A stretch of 64,000 nucleotides of DNA, from assembly GCF_010894405.1 (NCBI RefSeq), contig NZ_JAAIYA010000011.1:124001-188000 (forward strand). The letters are read 5' to 3'. Shown one piece after another: positions 50,389 through 58,321 of this stretch (position 1 is its first letter; each line of letters opens with the position of its first letter). The stretch comes from Pyxidicoccus caerfyrddinensis (GTDB lineage: Bacteria > Myxococcota > Myxococcia > Myxococcales > Myxococcaceae). The position numbers and the translations under genes are program-made. Under the pieces are notes generated by a model, which was not told where the DNA came from, did no database searches, and saw nothing but the letters and a program-made list of their open reading frames with translations.

Positions 50389-52377
50389 CTACTTCGCGCG
50401 GACGAGCACGGCGCCGAAGAAGCCGTCTGTGCCGTGCGTGTGCGGTGCCAGCCGCAGGTAGGGGCCGGGGGCCACCTTCGGTCCCAGCTCCGGGCCCAGC
50501 AGCTCCGCCACCGGGCGCACGGTGAAGTCGGGGTGCTTGGCCAGGAAGTCCTCGATGACGCCCTCGTTCTCCGCTTGGAGCACGCTGCACGTGCCGTAGA
50601 TGAGGCGGCCGCCGGGCTTCACCAGCATGGCGAAGCGCGCGAGCAGCGCCTTCTGCCGGCCCACGTGCATCTCGAGGTCCTCGGGCGTGAGGCGGTAGCG
50701 CGCGTCCGGCTTGCGGCGGAAGGTGCCGGTGCCGCTGCACGGTGCATCCACGAGCACGCGGTCCGCCTTGCCCTTGAGCGGCTCCAGCGCGGCGTCCGCC
50801 TCCGGTCCCTCATGGGGGATGAGCTGGGCGCGCACGTTGTGCACCCCGGCGCGGCGCGCGCGCTTCTTGAGGTCCTCCATGCGGCGCTCGTCCACGTCCA
50901 GCGCGTGCAAATCTCCGCGGTTCTTCATCTGCGCGGCGAGCTGTAGCGTCTTGCCGCCAGCGCCCGCGCACGCGTCCACCACGCGCGTGGGCGGCGCGTC
51001 CACGAGCATGCCGAGCAGCTGGCTGCCTTCGTCCTGCAGCTCCAGGAAGCCTTCGCGGAAGCTCTCCAGGGCGAAGACGTTGAGGCGCGACTCCAGGTGC
51101 AGGCCCATGGGGGACAGCGGGGTGGGGGTGGTGTCCACGCCCTCGGCCTTGAGGCGCTTGGCGAGCGCGTCGCGGTCGCCCTTGAGGAGGTTGGCGCGGC
51201 CGGTGAGGGGGGCGCGCTCGTTCATCGCCTCGGCGGCGCGGGCGGCGTCGCGGCCGAACTGCTTGCGGAAGAGGTCCGCGAGGAAGTCCGGCAGCGAGGC
51301 GGCGATGGGGAAGCGCTCGCGCTCCGGCAGGGCCTCCAGCACGGCGGCGGCTTCCGGCAGCGAGCCGAGGGCCGCGGCGTCAGCCGGGCTCAGGGCGCTG
51401 GTGCGCACCACGGTATCGACGGGCTCACCGTAGAGGACGCGCGAGGTGGCCAGGCGCAGTACGTCCTGGCGCGTCTTGTCGAGCGCGTCGAAGCGCGGGT
51501 GGGCGCGGGAGAGGAGGAAGTCCACCGTGCGCTGGCGGCGCAGCAGGCCGTAGACGCGCTCGGCCACGGCGCGGCGCTCGTTGGAGTAGAGGTTCTTCTT
51601 GTGGCGCAGGACGAAGTCGAGCGCGCGGTCGGACAGGCGGCCCTCGTGACGGACGGCGCCGTAGGCCTCGAGGCACGCCTGGAGGACGAGGTCCTCGCGC
51701 ACGGGGCGCTCGTAGCGCTCGGGGTTCCGGGCGCGCTCGGCGGGGGAGACGCGCTCGGGGCGCTCGCCGCGGTCAGCGCGCTTGGAGTGGCCGAAGCGGC
51801 CGGTGCCGTCCGAGCGCCAGGCGCGCTCGGTGCGGCCGGTGCCCTCGCCACGGTCGGAGCGGCCCGGGCGCTCGGAGCTCTCGGAGCGCTCGTGCGACTC
51901 GGTGCCACGTGCCTGCTCGGCGCGGCGCGGGCGCTCGGTGTCACGCGGGCGCTCGGAACCCTCGGTGCGGCGCGGACGCTCGGAGCCCTCGGTGCGGCGC
52001 GGGCGCTCGGAACCCTCGGTGCGGCGCGGGCGCTCGGAACCCTCGGTGCGGCGCGGACGCTCGGAACCCTCGGTGCGGCGCGGACGCTCGGTGTCGCGCG
52101 GACGCTCGGACCGCTCGGCGCGAGGCGGGCGCTCGGCGTCGCGCGGACGCTCGGCGTTGCGCGGGCGCTCGGTGTCGCGCGGGCGCTCGGTGTCGCGCGG
52201 ACGCTCGGACCGCTCGCTGCGTGGGGGGCGCTCGGAACGCTCCGGGCGCTCGGTGCGGCGCGCGTCTTCGGAGCGCCGGGGGCGCTCGGTGGACACGGGC
52301 TTCTTCCCGGACCCTTCGGCGGAGAACTTCTTCGGGGCCGGCCGGGAGACCGGGCGGGACTTGCGTTTGATTGCCAT
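50389..52377 (-). CDS. RsmB-like rRNA cytosine methyltransferase, repeat N-tail
   Basis: A 662-residue RNA m5C methyltransferase of the RsmB/NOL1/NOP2/Sun family, probably acting on 16S rRNA. The C-terminal 430 residues contain a NusB-like helical domain (AYGAVRHEGRLSDRALDFVL) and the SAM domain: VVDACAGAGGKTLQLAAQM, VDAPCSGTGTFRRKPD (first Cys) and YGTCSVLQAENE (second Cys). The first 225 residues are an Arg/Glu/Pro/Ser-rich low-complexity tail, including five 9-residue repeats of SERPRRTEG. ATG 52377 gives MAIKRKSRP. The tail probably binds RNA. The E. coli enzyme has about 430 residues, so the tail accounts for all the excess. Confidence 0.92.
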   Translation of the reverse strand: MAIKRKSRPVSRPAPKKFSAEGSGKKPVSTERPRRSEDARRTERPERSERPPRSERSERPRDTERPRDTERPRNAERPRDAERPPRAERSERPRDTERPRRTEGSERPRRTEGSERPRRTEGSERPRRTEGSERPRRTEGSERPRDTERPRRAEQARGTESHERSESSERPGRSDRGEGTGRTERAWRSDGTGRFGHSKRADRGERPERVSPAERARNPERYERPVREDLVLQACLEAYGAVRHEGRLSDRALDFVLRHKKNLYSNERRAVAERVYGLLRRQRTVDFLLSRAHPRFDALDKTRQDVLRLATSRVLYGEPVDTVVRTSALSPADAAALGSLPEAAAVLEALPERERFPIAASLPDFLADLFRKQFGRDAARAAEAMNERAPLTGRANLLKGDRDALAKRLKAEGVDTTPTPLSPMGLHLESRLNVFALESFREGFLELQDEGSQLLGMLVDAPPTRVVDACAGAGGKTLQLAAQMKNRGDLHALDVDERRMEDLKKRARRAGVHNVRAQLIPHEGPEADAALEPLKGKADRVLVDAPCSGTGTFRRKPDARYRLTPEDLEMHVGRQKALLARFAMLVKPGGRLIYGTCSVLQAENEGVIEDFLAKHPDFTVRPVAELLGPELGPKVAPGPYLRLAPHTHGTDGFFGAVLVRAK
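51951..52085 (-). repeat. Five 27-bp tandem repeats in methyltransferase gene
   Basis: Five copies of a 27-bp unit lie head to tail (51951, 51978, 52005, 52032, 52059), differing only at one or two sites (A/G at unit position 8 or 26). Each encodes SERPRRTEG. Degenerate ERPRD/ERSERP units extend on both sides from about 51700 to 52290. Copy number may vary between strains. Confidence 0.9.
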
Positions 52378-52503
52378 GGCGGAATGGGCCTTTGCATTCC
52401 CCAGGCCGGGTTGACAAGCCCGGAAAGCAAAACCGGGTGTCCGATGGACTCGAGTCCACCGGTCCACCCGGACGGGCCGCCGTCTCCCCGGAGGGGCGCG
52501 GAA

Positions 52504-52550
52504 CCCCTCGTTTCAGAGGGGAGTGGAGCCCCCGCCCGGTGCTCCGGGCG
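52504..52550 (-). terminator. Two hairpins after phosphoesterase gene
   Basis: CGCCCGG (52533-52539) and CCGGGCG (52544-52550) form a 7-bp stem with a 4-nt loop, and CCCCTC (52504-52509) pairs with GAGGGG (52516-52521). Both lie downstream of the minus-strand stop at 52571. Confidence 0.45.
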
Positions 52551-52570
52551 AGGGATGGGGGTTCACGTTG

Positions 52571-54226
52571 CTACTTGCGGCGACGACGGCGGGCCAGCCC
52601 GGCCACCAGCAGGCCCAGGGCGGGAATCAGGGTCGCCGTGGGGCTCGCGGCGCAACCGCCGCCCCCAGGACCCGTGCCGTCATTCGTCGCGTCCGTGGTG
52701 TCCGGCGGGGTCGCGGGCAGGCCCGGGCGATCCTCCACCGGCGTGTCCGTGCCGGGGTCCGTCGGCTCCGGGTCCGCGGGCGTCTCACCCGTGTCCCCCG
52801 AGGCGGCCGTCACCTGCACCACGGCGGTGGCCGTCTGCAGCTGCGTGCCCTGCGTGGCCGTGGCCGTCACCGTGTAGTTGCCCGCCTTCGCGTAGGTGTG
52901 CGTCACCGACTCGCCCTCGGCCGTGCCGCCGTCGCCGAAGTCCCACGTCACCTTCGCGCCCGCCACGGGCGGGGTGGCGCGGAAGAGCGCCTGGTGCGGG
53001 GCCACGCCGCGCTCGCCCTCCACCGTGACGGTCAGCGTGCCCGCGGGCGGCTGCTCCAGCGGGGGCAGGTCCTTCCTCAGCGTGAAGCTGTCCAGCACCT
53101 TGCCGTCCGTCTTGATGAGGTTCGCGGTGAGGGTGCCGTCGACGACATTCACGTCGAGGAAGCCGTGGGCCTGGTCGTCGCGGATGAGGCTCCAGTCCGG
53201 CCGGGACGTGGCGAAGGGACGCAGGGACGCGCCGCCGCCGCCCACCACGAGGTAGGGGATGCCCTTGCCCGCGGCCGCCACGGCGTCGCCCTGCATCGGC
53301 TTGCTGCGCTCGTAGTTGTGGTCATGCCCGGTGAGCACCAGGTCCACGCCGTACTTCTCGAAGATGGGCGCGAAGTTGCGGCGCATCGCGAGCTGCGAGC
53401 CGTGCTCGCCGCTGGACCAGGGCGGGTGGTGGAAGAACACAATCTTCCAGGGCTGCGTGGTGGCGGCCAGGTCCTTCTCCAGCCACGCCTTTTGCGCGGC
53501 CAGCGCGCAGCGGTCCGCCGACGCCAGGCCGATGGCGCAGTTGGAGTCGAGCGCCACGAAGTGCACATGACCCCAGTCGAACGAGTAGTAGCGCTCGCTG
53601 TTCGCCGGGTTGTTGGACGGCAGGTAGAGGTTGTCCAGGTACGGCTGCCCCTGGTTCGTCACGTACTCGTGGTTGCCGAGCGACGCGAAGAGGGGCACCT
53701 CGGCCAGCAGGTCCGCCATCGGCGTGAAGAGGTTGCTCTGGATTTCGGACTCGGTGCCGGACGAGTAGGCGTTGTCGCCCAGCGCCACGAACAGCTCCGG
53801 CTTCGTCTTGAGCATGGCCGAGGCCACCAGCTTCTGGTCCGTGCCGCCGGTGCCGAAGTCACCCACCGCGGTGAAGTGCACGTTGCGGGTGCCGGGCACG
53901 GGCGCGGTGCGGAAGTGCTTCGCCGGCGTCGTCTTGCCGCAGGCGTCCACCACGTAGGTGTACTCGGTGGCGGGCTTCAGCCCCGTCAGCACCACCGCGT
54001 GGATGCGCCCCTTGTCCACCGAGGGGACCGTCTGGTCGGCCGCTCCCACGCCATACCGCACGGCGGGCGAGCAGTCGGCCGCGAGGCGGAAGGCCACCGT
54101 GGCGGTGTCCGGTCCCACCTTCTGGAGGAACGGGTCGCGAGGCAGCACGCCCGCGCAGGCGACGCCTGTCACGAGCATCAGCGCCGCCACCAGGGGCGCG
54201 AAGGTGATGGTGGAAGTCCGGTGCAT
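52571..54226 (-). CDS. Metallophosphoesterase with PKD and MYXO-CTERM-like end
   Basis: A 551-residue exported protein: signal peptide, an FnIII-like N-domain (residues 30-110), then a purple-acid-phosphatase-like catalytic domain with DFGTGG, GDNAYSSG, GNHEY, HHPPW and GHDHNYER, a full metal-ligand set. A PKD domain follows (VTWDFGDGGTAEGESVTHTY). The C-terminus has Gly-Gly-Cys, a hydrophobic helix and ARRRRRK, a MYXO-CTERM-like sorting signal, so it is probably surface-anchored. GGAGGAGG precedes the ATG. It would release phosphate from organic esters outside the cell. It lies directly downstream of the polyphosphate-type operon but behind a hairpin. Confidence 0.93.
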   Translation of the reverse strand: MHRTSTITFAPLVAALMLVTGVACAGVLPRDPFLQKVGPDTATVAFRLAADCSPAVRYGVGAADQTVPSVDKGRIHAVVLTGLKPATEYTYVVDACGKTTPAKHFRTAPVPGTRNVHFTAVGDFGTGGTDQKLVASAMLKTKPELFVALGDNAYSSGTESEIQSNLFTPMADLLAEVPLFASLGNHEYVTNQGQPYLDNLYLPSNNPANSERYYSFDWGHVHFVALDSNCAIGLASADRCALAAQKAWLEKDLAATTQPWKIVFFHHPPWSSGEHGSQLAMRRNFAPIFEKYGVDLVLTGHDHNYERSKPMQGDAVAAAGKGIPYLVVGGGGASLRPFATSRPDWSLIRDDQAHGFLDVNVVDGTLTANLIKTDGKVLDSFTLRKDLPPLEQPPAGTLTVTVEGERGVAPHQALFRATPPVAGAKVTWDFGDGGTAEGESVTHTYAKAGNYTVTATATQGTQLQTATAVVQVTAASGDTGETPADPEPTDPGTDTPVEDRPGLPATPPDTTDATNDGTGPGGGGCAASPTATLIPALGLLVAGLARRRRRK

Positions 54227-54310
54227 GAGGCCTCCTCCCGAACCAACTCGGGGCGGAAGCCCAACCGTTCATTCACCAACCTTCATCCACTCATCGTTGT
54301 GTGACGGGCA

Positions 54311-54343
54311 GGCGGCGGAGCGAGCCCTGTTGCGTCCGCCGCC
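54311..54343 (-). terminator. Hairpin ending the VTC/DUF4956 operon
   Basis: GGCGGCGGA (54311-54319) and TCCGCCGCC (54335-54343) form a perfect 9-bp stem, 15 bp downstream of the minus-strand stop at 54358. Confidence 0.6.
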
Positions 54344-54357
54344 TCTCCGGACGGGCG

Positions 54358-55167
54358 CTACTTCTTCACGTCGTAGGAGACGAGCTCCTCGGTGCGCTCG
54401 CCTTCCTCACGAATCTTCCCCACGCCGGGCGCGAGCCAGTAGGTGCGCTCCTTGCCCTCCTTCACCTCTCCCGCGTCGTTGAGCTTGTCGCGCTGGACCT
54501 TGATGACGTTGGTGAAGGTGCCTGCCTTCGTCTGGAGCGTCAGGCCCTTCTCCACCACGCGCCAGCTGTACGTCGGGTCGCTGTCCTCCTTCGTCCCGTC
54601 GCCCAGCACCGTCTGCTCCTGCACCGCGCTCTGGTAGGACCAGGGCAGGGACTCGGGCGCGCGGGCCACGGACTTCACCGTGGCCGGCGACCAGATGGTG
54701 GCGCGAATCTGCGCGCCGTCCTTGTGGTCCTCCTCGCGCAGGCGCACCACCAGGCCGTTGGTCAGCTCGAGCTGCCACGAGTACTCCTCGTAGACCATCC
54801 CGCTCTGCGTGCGGTCCTGCCGGCTGTGCACCAGCACCGCCGTCATCTTCCCCTGCGTGTCCGGCACCTCGCGCGGGCCCAGCACCGTCACCGTCTTCTT
54901 GAACTCGCCCTGCACGGGGTCCTTGATGTCGTAGACCCACGAGGAGCCCGTCGTCAGGGGCCACAGCGAGGTCGACTCCGCGGGCGTTTCGTCCGGATTG
55001 TTGTCATCCGGGTTCACCACGTCACCGGGCAGGTCGATGCTGCCGTCCGGGTTGCCGATGGGGGGATTCTGCGAGTCGTCCCCCGGTCCCGGAGGCAGGC
55101 TGCTCCCGCCACCACACGCCACCAGCACCCAGCCCGCCGCGAGCGCGGCCATCCACCTGCGCGTCAT
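54358..55167 (-). CDS. Lipoprotein at end of VTC operon
   Basis: A 269-residue lipoprotein with lipobox VLVAC (about residue 18), an acidic Gly/Asn/Pro linker (residues 20-65), and a single beta-rich domain (LWPLTTGSSWVYDIKDPVQG, GPREVPDTQGKMTAVLVHS, YWLAPGVGKIREEGERTEEL). Such domains occur in many myxobacterial lipoproteins and have no set function. ATG 55167 has GGAGGA upstream and overlaps the DUF4956 stop (ATGA), so it is translationally coupled. It may be the periplasmic component of the system. Confidence 0.8.
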   Translation of the reverse strand: MTRRWMAALAAGWVLVACGGGSSLPPGPGDDSQNPPIGNPDGSIDLPGDVVNPDDNNPDETPAESTSLWPLTTGSSWVYDIKDPVQGEFKKTVTVLGPREVPDTQGKMTAVLVHSRQDRTQSGMVYEEYSWQLELTNGLVVRLREEDHKDGAQIRATIWSPATVKSVARAPESLPWSYQSAVQEQTVLGDGTKEDSDPTYSWRVVEKGLTLQTKAGTFTNVIKVQRDKLNDAGEVKEGKERTYWLAPGVGKIREEGERTEELVSYDVKK

Positions 55168-55865
55168 ACCATGTCCTCCCGTGCCCCCTTCGGGCTCACC
55201 GTCGTCCACCGCAGCCCCCTCAACGGCGTCCCCTCGGTGCGGCCCATCGCCGCCGCGAGAGAGCCCGGCTCCGGCTCCTCCACTTCCAGCTCCACGCGCC
55301 GCCCGTCGAAGTCGAGCGCGCAGCTCTTCACCAGCACGTTCCGCTCGCGCAGCGCCCGCCGCAGCGTGGCCTCCGCGCCCACGAGGTCATCGGCCTGCGC
55401 GGACAGCAGCAGTCGCTGCTTCGGCGCGCTCTTCTCCTCGCGGTTGAACAAGTCCAAAACCCACAGCAGCCCGGCCACGAACAGCGTGCCCATGCCCGCC
55501 AGCCCCAGGCTGCCGTGGCCGCACGCCATGCCCAGGCCAATCATCAGGAAGAGGATGGCCGCGTCGCGCGGGTCCTTCAGCCCCGAGCGGAAGCGCACGA
55601 AGCCGCCCAGGCCCACGAGGCCGAAGGCCTTGGCCACGCTGTCGCCAATGACGGCGGTAATCACCGCCGCCGCGGCGCACAGCAGCACCTGCGCCTGAAT
55701 CATCTCCGCCTTGGGCAGCGGGCGCTTCATCAGCAGCCGCCAGGGCCGCAGCGACAGCAGCGCGCCGATGAGCGTCGCCGCCAGCATGCGGGGGAACATG
55801 GCCCCCGCGTGAATCGAGCCCAGCTCCGACTTCGCGCCTTCGAGCAACGACGAGAACGGGTCCAT
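55164..55865 (-). CDS. DUF4956-family membrane protein
   Basis: A 233-residue inner-membrane protein of the DUF4956 type. Four or so hydrophobic helices occupy residues 25-140; the core GDSVAKAFGLVGLGGFVRFRSGLKDPRDAAILFLMIGLGMA is the family's best-conserved part and recalls the MgtC/SapB fold. The C-terminal 90 residues are a cytoplasmic ferredoxin-like domain (ATLRRALRERNVLVKSCALDF). DUF4956 genes are commonly found beside VTC-domain genes, and here one lies two genes upstream. Ion or phosphate handling at the membrane is inferred; no mechanism is known. Confidence 0.85.
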   Translation of the reverse strand: MDPFSSLLEGAKSELGSIHAGAMFPRMLAATLIGALLSLRPWRLLMKRPLPKAEMIQAQVLLCAAAAVITAVIGDSVAKAFGLVGLGGFVRFRSGLKDPRDAAILFLMIGLGMACGHGSLGLAGMGTLFVAGLLWVLDLFNREEKSAPKQRLLLSAQADDLVGAEATLRRALRERNVLVKSCALDFDGRRVELEVEEPEPGSLAAAMGRTEGTPLRGLRWTTVSPKGAREDMV

Positions 55866-55871
55866 GTGCCT

Positions 55872-57581
55872 CTAGCCCTGGGCTTCCGCGCGCACCGAGA
55901 TGTCCGCCTCGGGGCGCGTCGTACGGGTGGGCGCGGTCGCGAGGGTGCGCGCGGTGGCGATGACGGCGTACGCGTTGCGCAGCACCGGCAGCCGGCCGGG
56001 ATTCGCCTCCAGCACGCGGTCGATGAGCGCGCGGGCATGCGGCCCGAGCGGCAGTCCCTTCAGAGACGACAGCACCGTGGAGGGCCAGCGGTTCGCGTAC
56101 GTCACCCGCAGCTTCCACGCGCGCGGGTCGTCCAGCCCGTCCACCGAGTCCAGCGCTTCCTTCGTCAGCGGCGCGCCCCTCTCGCGCAGCGCCCAGGCCT
56201 CGTCCGTGGTGAGGCCGGTGAGCGAGCGCAGCACCAGCTTCAGCGCCTTGTCCGCCAGCGCCTCGCGCAGGCCGCGCGCCACCGGCGTGTCCAGGCCGTG
56301 GGTGCTGCGCAGCACCGCCAGCCGGTCATGCGGCAGCAGCACCTCGCGCAGCGCATCCGCGCGCGCCGTGGTGAGCCCGCCCAGGCTGCGCGCGACTTCC
56401 GCGTACAGCTTGCGCTGCATGCCCGCCTCGCGCACCACCCAGGACTCGTCGCCGTCCACGCCGGAGAGTCCGGAGAGCACGTCCGCCAGCCGGCCGTCCT
56501 TCATGCCGCGCTCGCGCAGGGCCCAGGCCTGGGGTGAGCTGTCCCGCTTGAGGCCGGACAGGACCTCCGTCGGCGCCTGCGCATACAGGCGCTCGCGCAG
56601 CATCAACGCCCGCGCGCCCGTCAGGCCGCCCAGGCTGGAGGCCACCTCCGCGGGCGCCGCCGATGCCAGCACCTCGCGCAGCGTCCAGGCCGGCTCGTCG
56701 TCCAGCCCGCCCAGGCCGCGCGCGGTGAGGGTGGGGAAGCGCTCCGTATAGGCCAGCCGCCGCTGGTGCGCGGGCAGGCCGGGCATGCCGCCCACCATCC
56801 ACGCCGCCAGCGCGGGCTCGCGCACCTCCACCGAGTCCAGCGCGTGGAGGAAGCGCTCCTCCAGGTTCTCCACCGTCGTCGGGCCCGGGGGCAGGGCGGC
56901 CGGCGCGGGGACGATGCGCTGCACCGGCATCTCCCGCCCCTCCAGCCGCGCCACCACCGCGTCCACCAGTCGCTGCTCCAGCACGCGCAGCGGCACGTCG
57001 TTGTTCTCCAGGATGAGCCAGCGCTGCGGGTCCTTGCGCGCCAGGTCCAGGAAGGACTCGCGCACCCGCACCGCGAGGCCCGCGCCGGCCAGCCCCTTGC
57101 GGCTGTCGCCGTCCGACACGCGCGCGCTCTGCACCTTGCCCAGGCGCTTGCGCCAGCGCGCCAGGTCCGGGTCCACGTCCACCAGGATGACCAGGTCCGG
57201 CCACAGGCCCTGCGAGGCCAGCTCGCACGCCGGCATCAGCTCGGCCATGGGCAGTCCGCGCCCGCCGCCGCTCAGCGCCAGCTGCGAGTACAGGTAGCGG
57301 TCGGTGATGCACACCTCGCCCCGACGCAGCGCGGGCGAAATCACCTCTTCCAGTTGCTGCGCATCCCTTGCCAGGTTGAGGAAGAACTCGGTGCGTGGAG
57401 ACATCTCCAGGAGCCGTGAGTCACGCGTCAGCTCCCTCACGCGGCGCGCGGCGGGGGCCTGCAATTCGCCCCCTTCCCGCGCATGTGCAACCCGGTAGCC
57501 CAGTTTCTTGAGCCGCGCGGCCAGCAGGTTGGACAGTGTGGTCTTCCCGCTGCCGTCAATACCCTCGAAGTCGATGAACAC
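55872..57581 (-). CDS. Thymidylate-kinase-like domain fused to helical repeats
   Basis: A 569-residue fusion. Residues 1-215 have the dTMP kinase layout: P-loop FEGIDGSGKTT (7-14), TDRYLYSQLALSG, and a lid-like region rich in Lys/Arg (RKRLGKVQSARVSDGDSRKG). Residues 235-545 form about eight helical units of roughly 35 residues with the recurring pattern GLxxxxAWxLRE (for example AWTLREVL, AWALRERG twice, DALREVL), which I do not recognise as HEAT, TPR or Sel1. True Tmk proteins are about 210 residues. The gene is 6 bp from both neighbours in the VTC operon, so it is probably a dedicated nucleotide kinase or P-loop regulator, not housekeeping Tmk. Confidence 0.88.
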   Translation of the reverse strand: MFIDFEGIDGSGKTTLSNLLAARLKKLGYRVAHAREGGELQAPAARRVRELTRDSRLLEMSPRTEFFLNLARDAQQLEEVISPALRRGEVCITDRYLYSQLALSGGGRGLPMAELMPACELASQGLWPDLVILVDVDPDLARWRKRLGKVQSARVSDGDSRKGLAGAGLAVRVRESFLDLARKDPQRWLILENNDVPLRVLEQRLVDAVVARLEGREMPVQRIVPAPAALPPGPTTVENLEERFLHALDSVEVREPALAAWMVGGMPGLPAHQRRLAYTERFPTLTARGLGGLDDEPAWTLREVLASAAPAEVASSLGGLTGARALMLRERLYAQAPTEVLSGLKRDSSPQAWALRERGMKDGRLADVLSGLSGVDGDESWVVREAGMQRKLYAEVARSLGGLTTARADALREVLLPHDRLAVLRSTHGLDTPVARGLREALADKALKLVLRSLTGLTTDEAWALRERGAPLTKEALDSVDGLDDPRAWKLRVTYANRWPSTVLSSLKGLPLGPHARALIDRVLEANPGRLPVLRNAYAVIATARTLATAPTRTTRPEADISVRAEAQG

Positions 57582-57587
57582 GGTGCC

Positions 57588-58301
57588 CTATCCCCCTACG
57601 ACCCCATCCGTGGCGAAGGCGTAGACCCTCGCCATCCCTTCCGCGAACTTGCTGTAGGCCGGCGCTCCGCCCCGATTGAGCGACGCCAGCCACTCGGGCA
57701 ACTCACACCCGAGGTGCTTCACTTCCACCACCACCCGACCATCCATCGACTGGGGTGGACCCAACCGCTCCGCCGTCAGCGACAGCTGCGACAGCGCCAG
57801 CTCCGGCGAAATCGAGTGGAAGGCGATGTCCCGGTCCACCGTCACCCGCCACTCCTGCGTGGCCTGGTACACGTGACGCTTGTACGTGACGGCCAGCACC
57901 GGCACGAGGCTGCCTCCCGCGATGAGCGGCAGCAGGCCGGCACCGCCGCGCAGCACGCGGCCCAGGTCCGTGCGCGGCACCCACACCCGGCGCTTCTGCG
58001 TCAGGCCGTGCCGCTCGCGCTTCACCTCCAGCACCACCCGCTGCTGGCCACCCGCGCCCAGGTCCGGCGAGTACTCCTTGGTGCGGACCTTGAGGCAGTC
58101 GTCCGGCGTGCGCAGCGCGCGCTCCGCCAGCGGGCAGCCCGGCCGGTCGAAGTAGACGGAGACGATGCGCGTGGGCGGAGGCAGGTGCCCCCCCAGTTCG
58201 CGCGACAGGCGCCCGCAGAAAGCCGGTGCCGCTGACTCCCCCAGCACGAGCTTGAACTCACGCCGGAGCCTGGTGACTTCACCTTCAGCAAACGAGAGCA
58301 T
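57588..58301 (-). CDS. VTC-domain polyphosphate polymerase-like protein
   Basis: A 237-residue stand-alone VTC domain, the tunnel-fold catalytic unit that in yeast Vtc4 builds polyphosphate from ATP. The alternating charged residues lining the tunnel are present: RREFK (Glu15, Lys17), SVYFD, CLKVRTKEY, LEVKRERHGLTQKRR, VTVDRDIAF, VVEVKHLG and the C-terminal YSKFAEGM. There is no SPX or membrane domain, so it is cytoplasmic. ATG 58301 starts the domain; the frame continues upstream into the porin gene without coding character. The bacterial function is not established, but polyphosphate synthesis is the best inference. Confidence 0.87.
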   Translation of the reverse strand: MLSFAEGEVTRLRREFKLVLGESAAPAFCGRLSRELGGHLPPPTRIVSVYFDRPGCPLAERALRTPDDCLKVRTKEYSPDLGAGGQQRVVLEVKRERHGLTQKRRVWVPRTDLGRVLRGGAGLLPLIAGGSLVPVLAVTYKRHVYQATQEWRVTVDRDIAFHSISPELALSQLSLTAERLGPPQSMDGRVVVEVKHLGCELPEWLASLNRGGAPAYSKFAEGMARVYAFATDGVVGG

Positions 58302-58321
58302 GGTGTCTTGTCTCTCCGCGC

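Noticed and set aside
51951..52085. Tandem 27-bp units considered as a CRISPR array
   Set aside because: The units are contiguous without unique spacers and lie in frame inside a methyltransferase gene.
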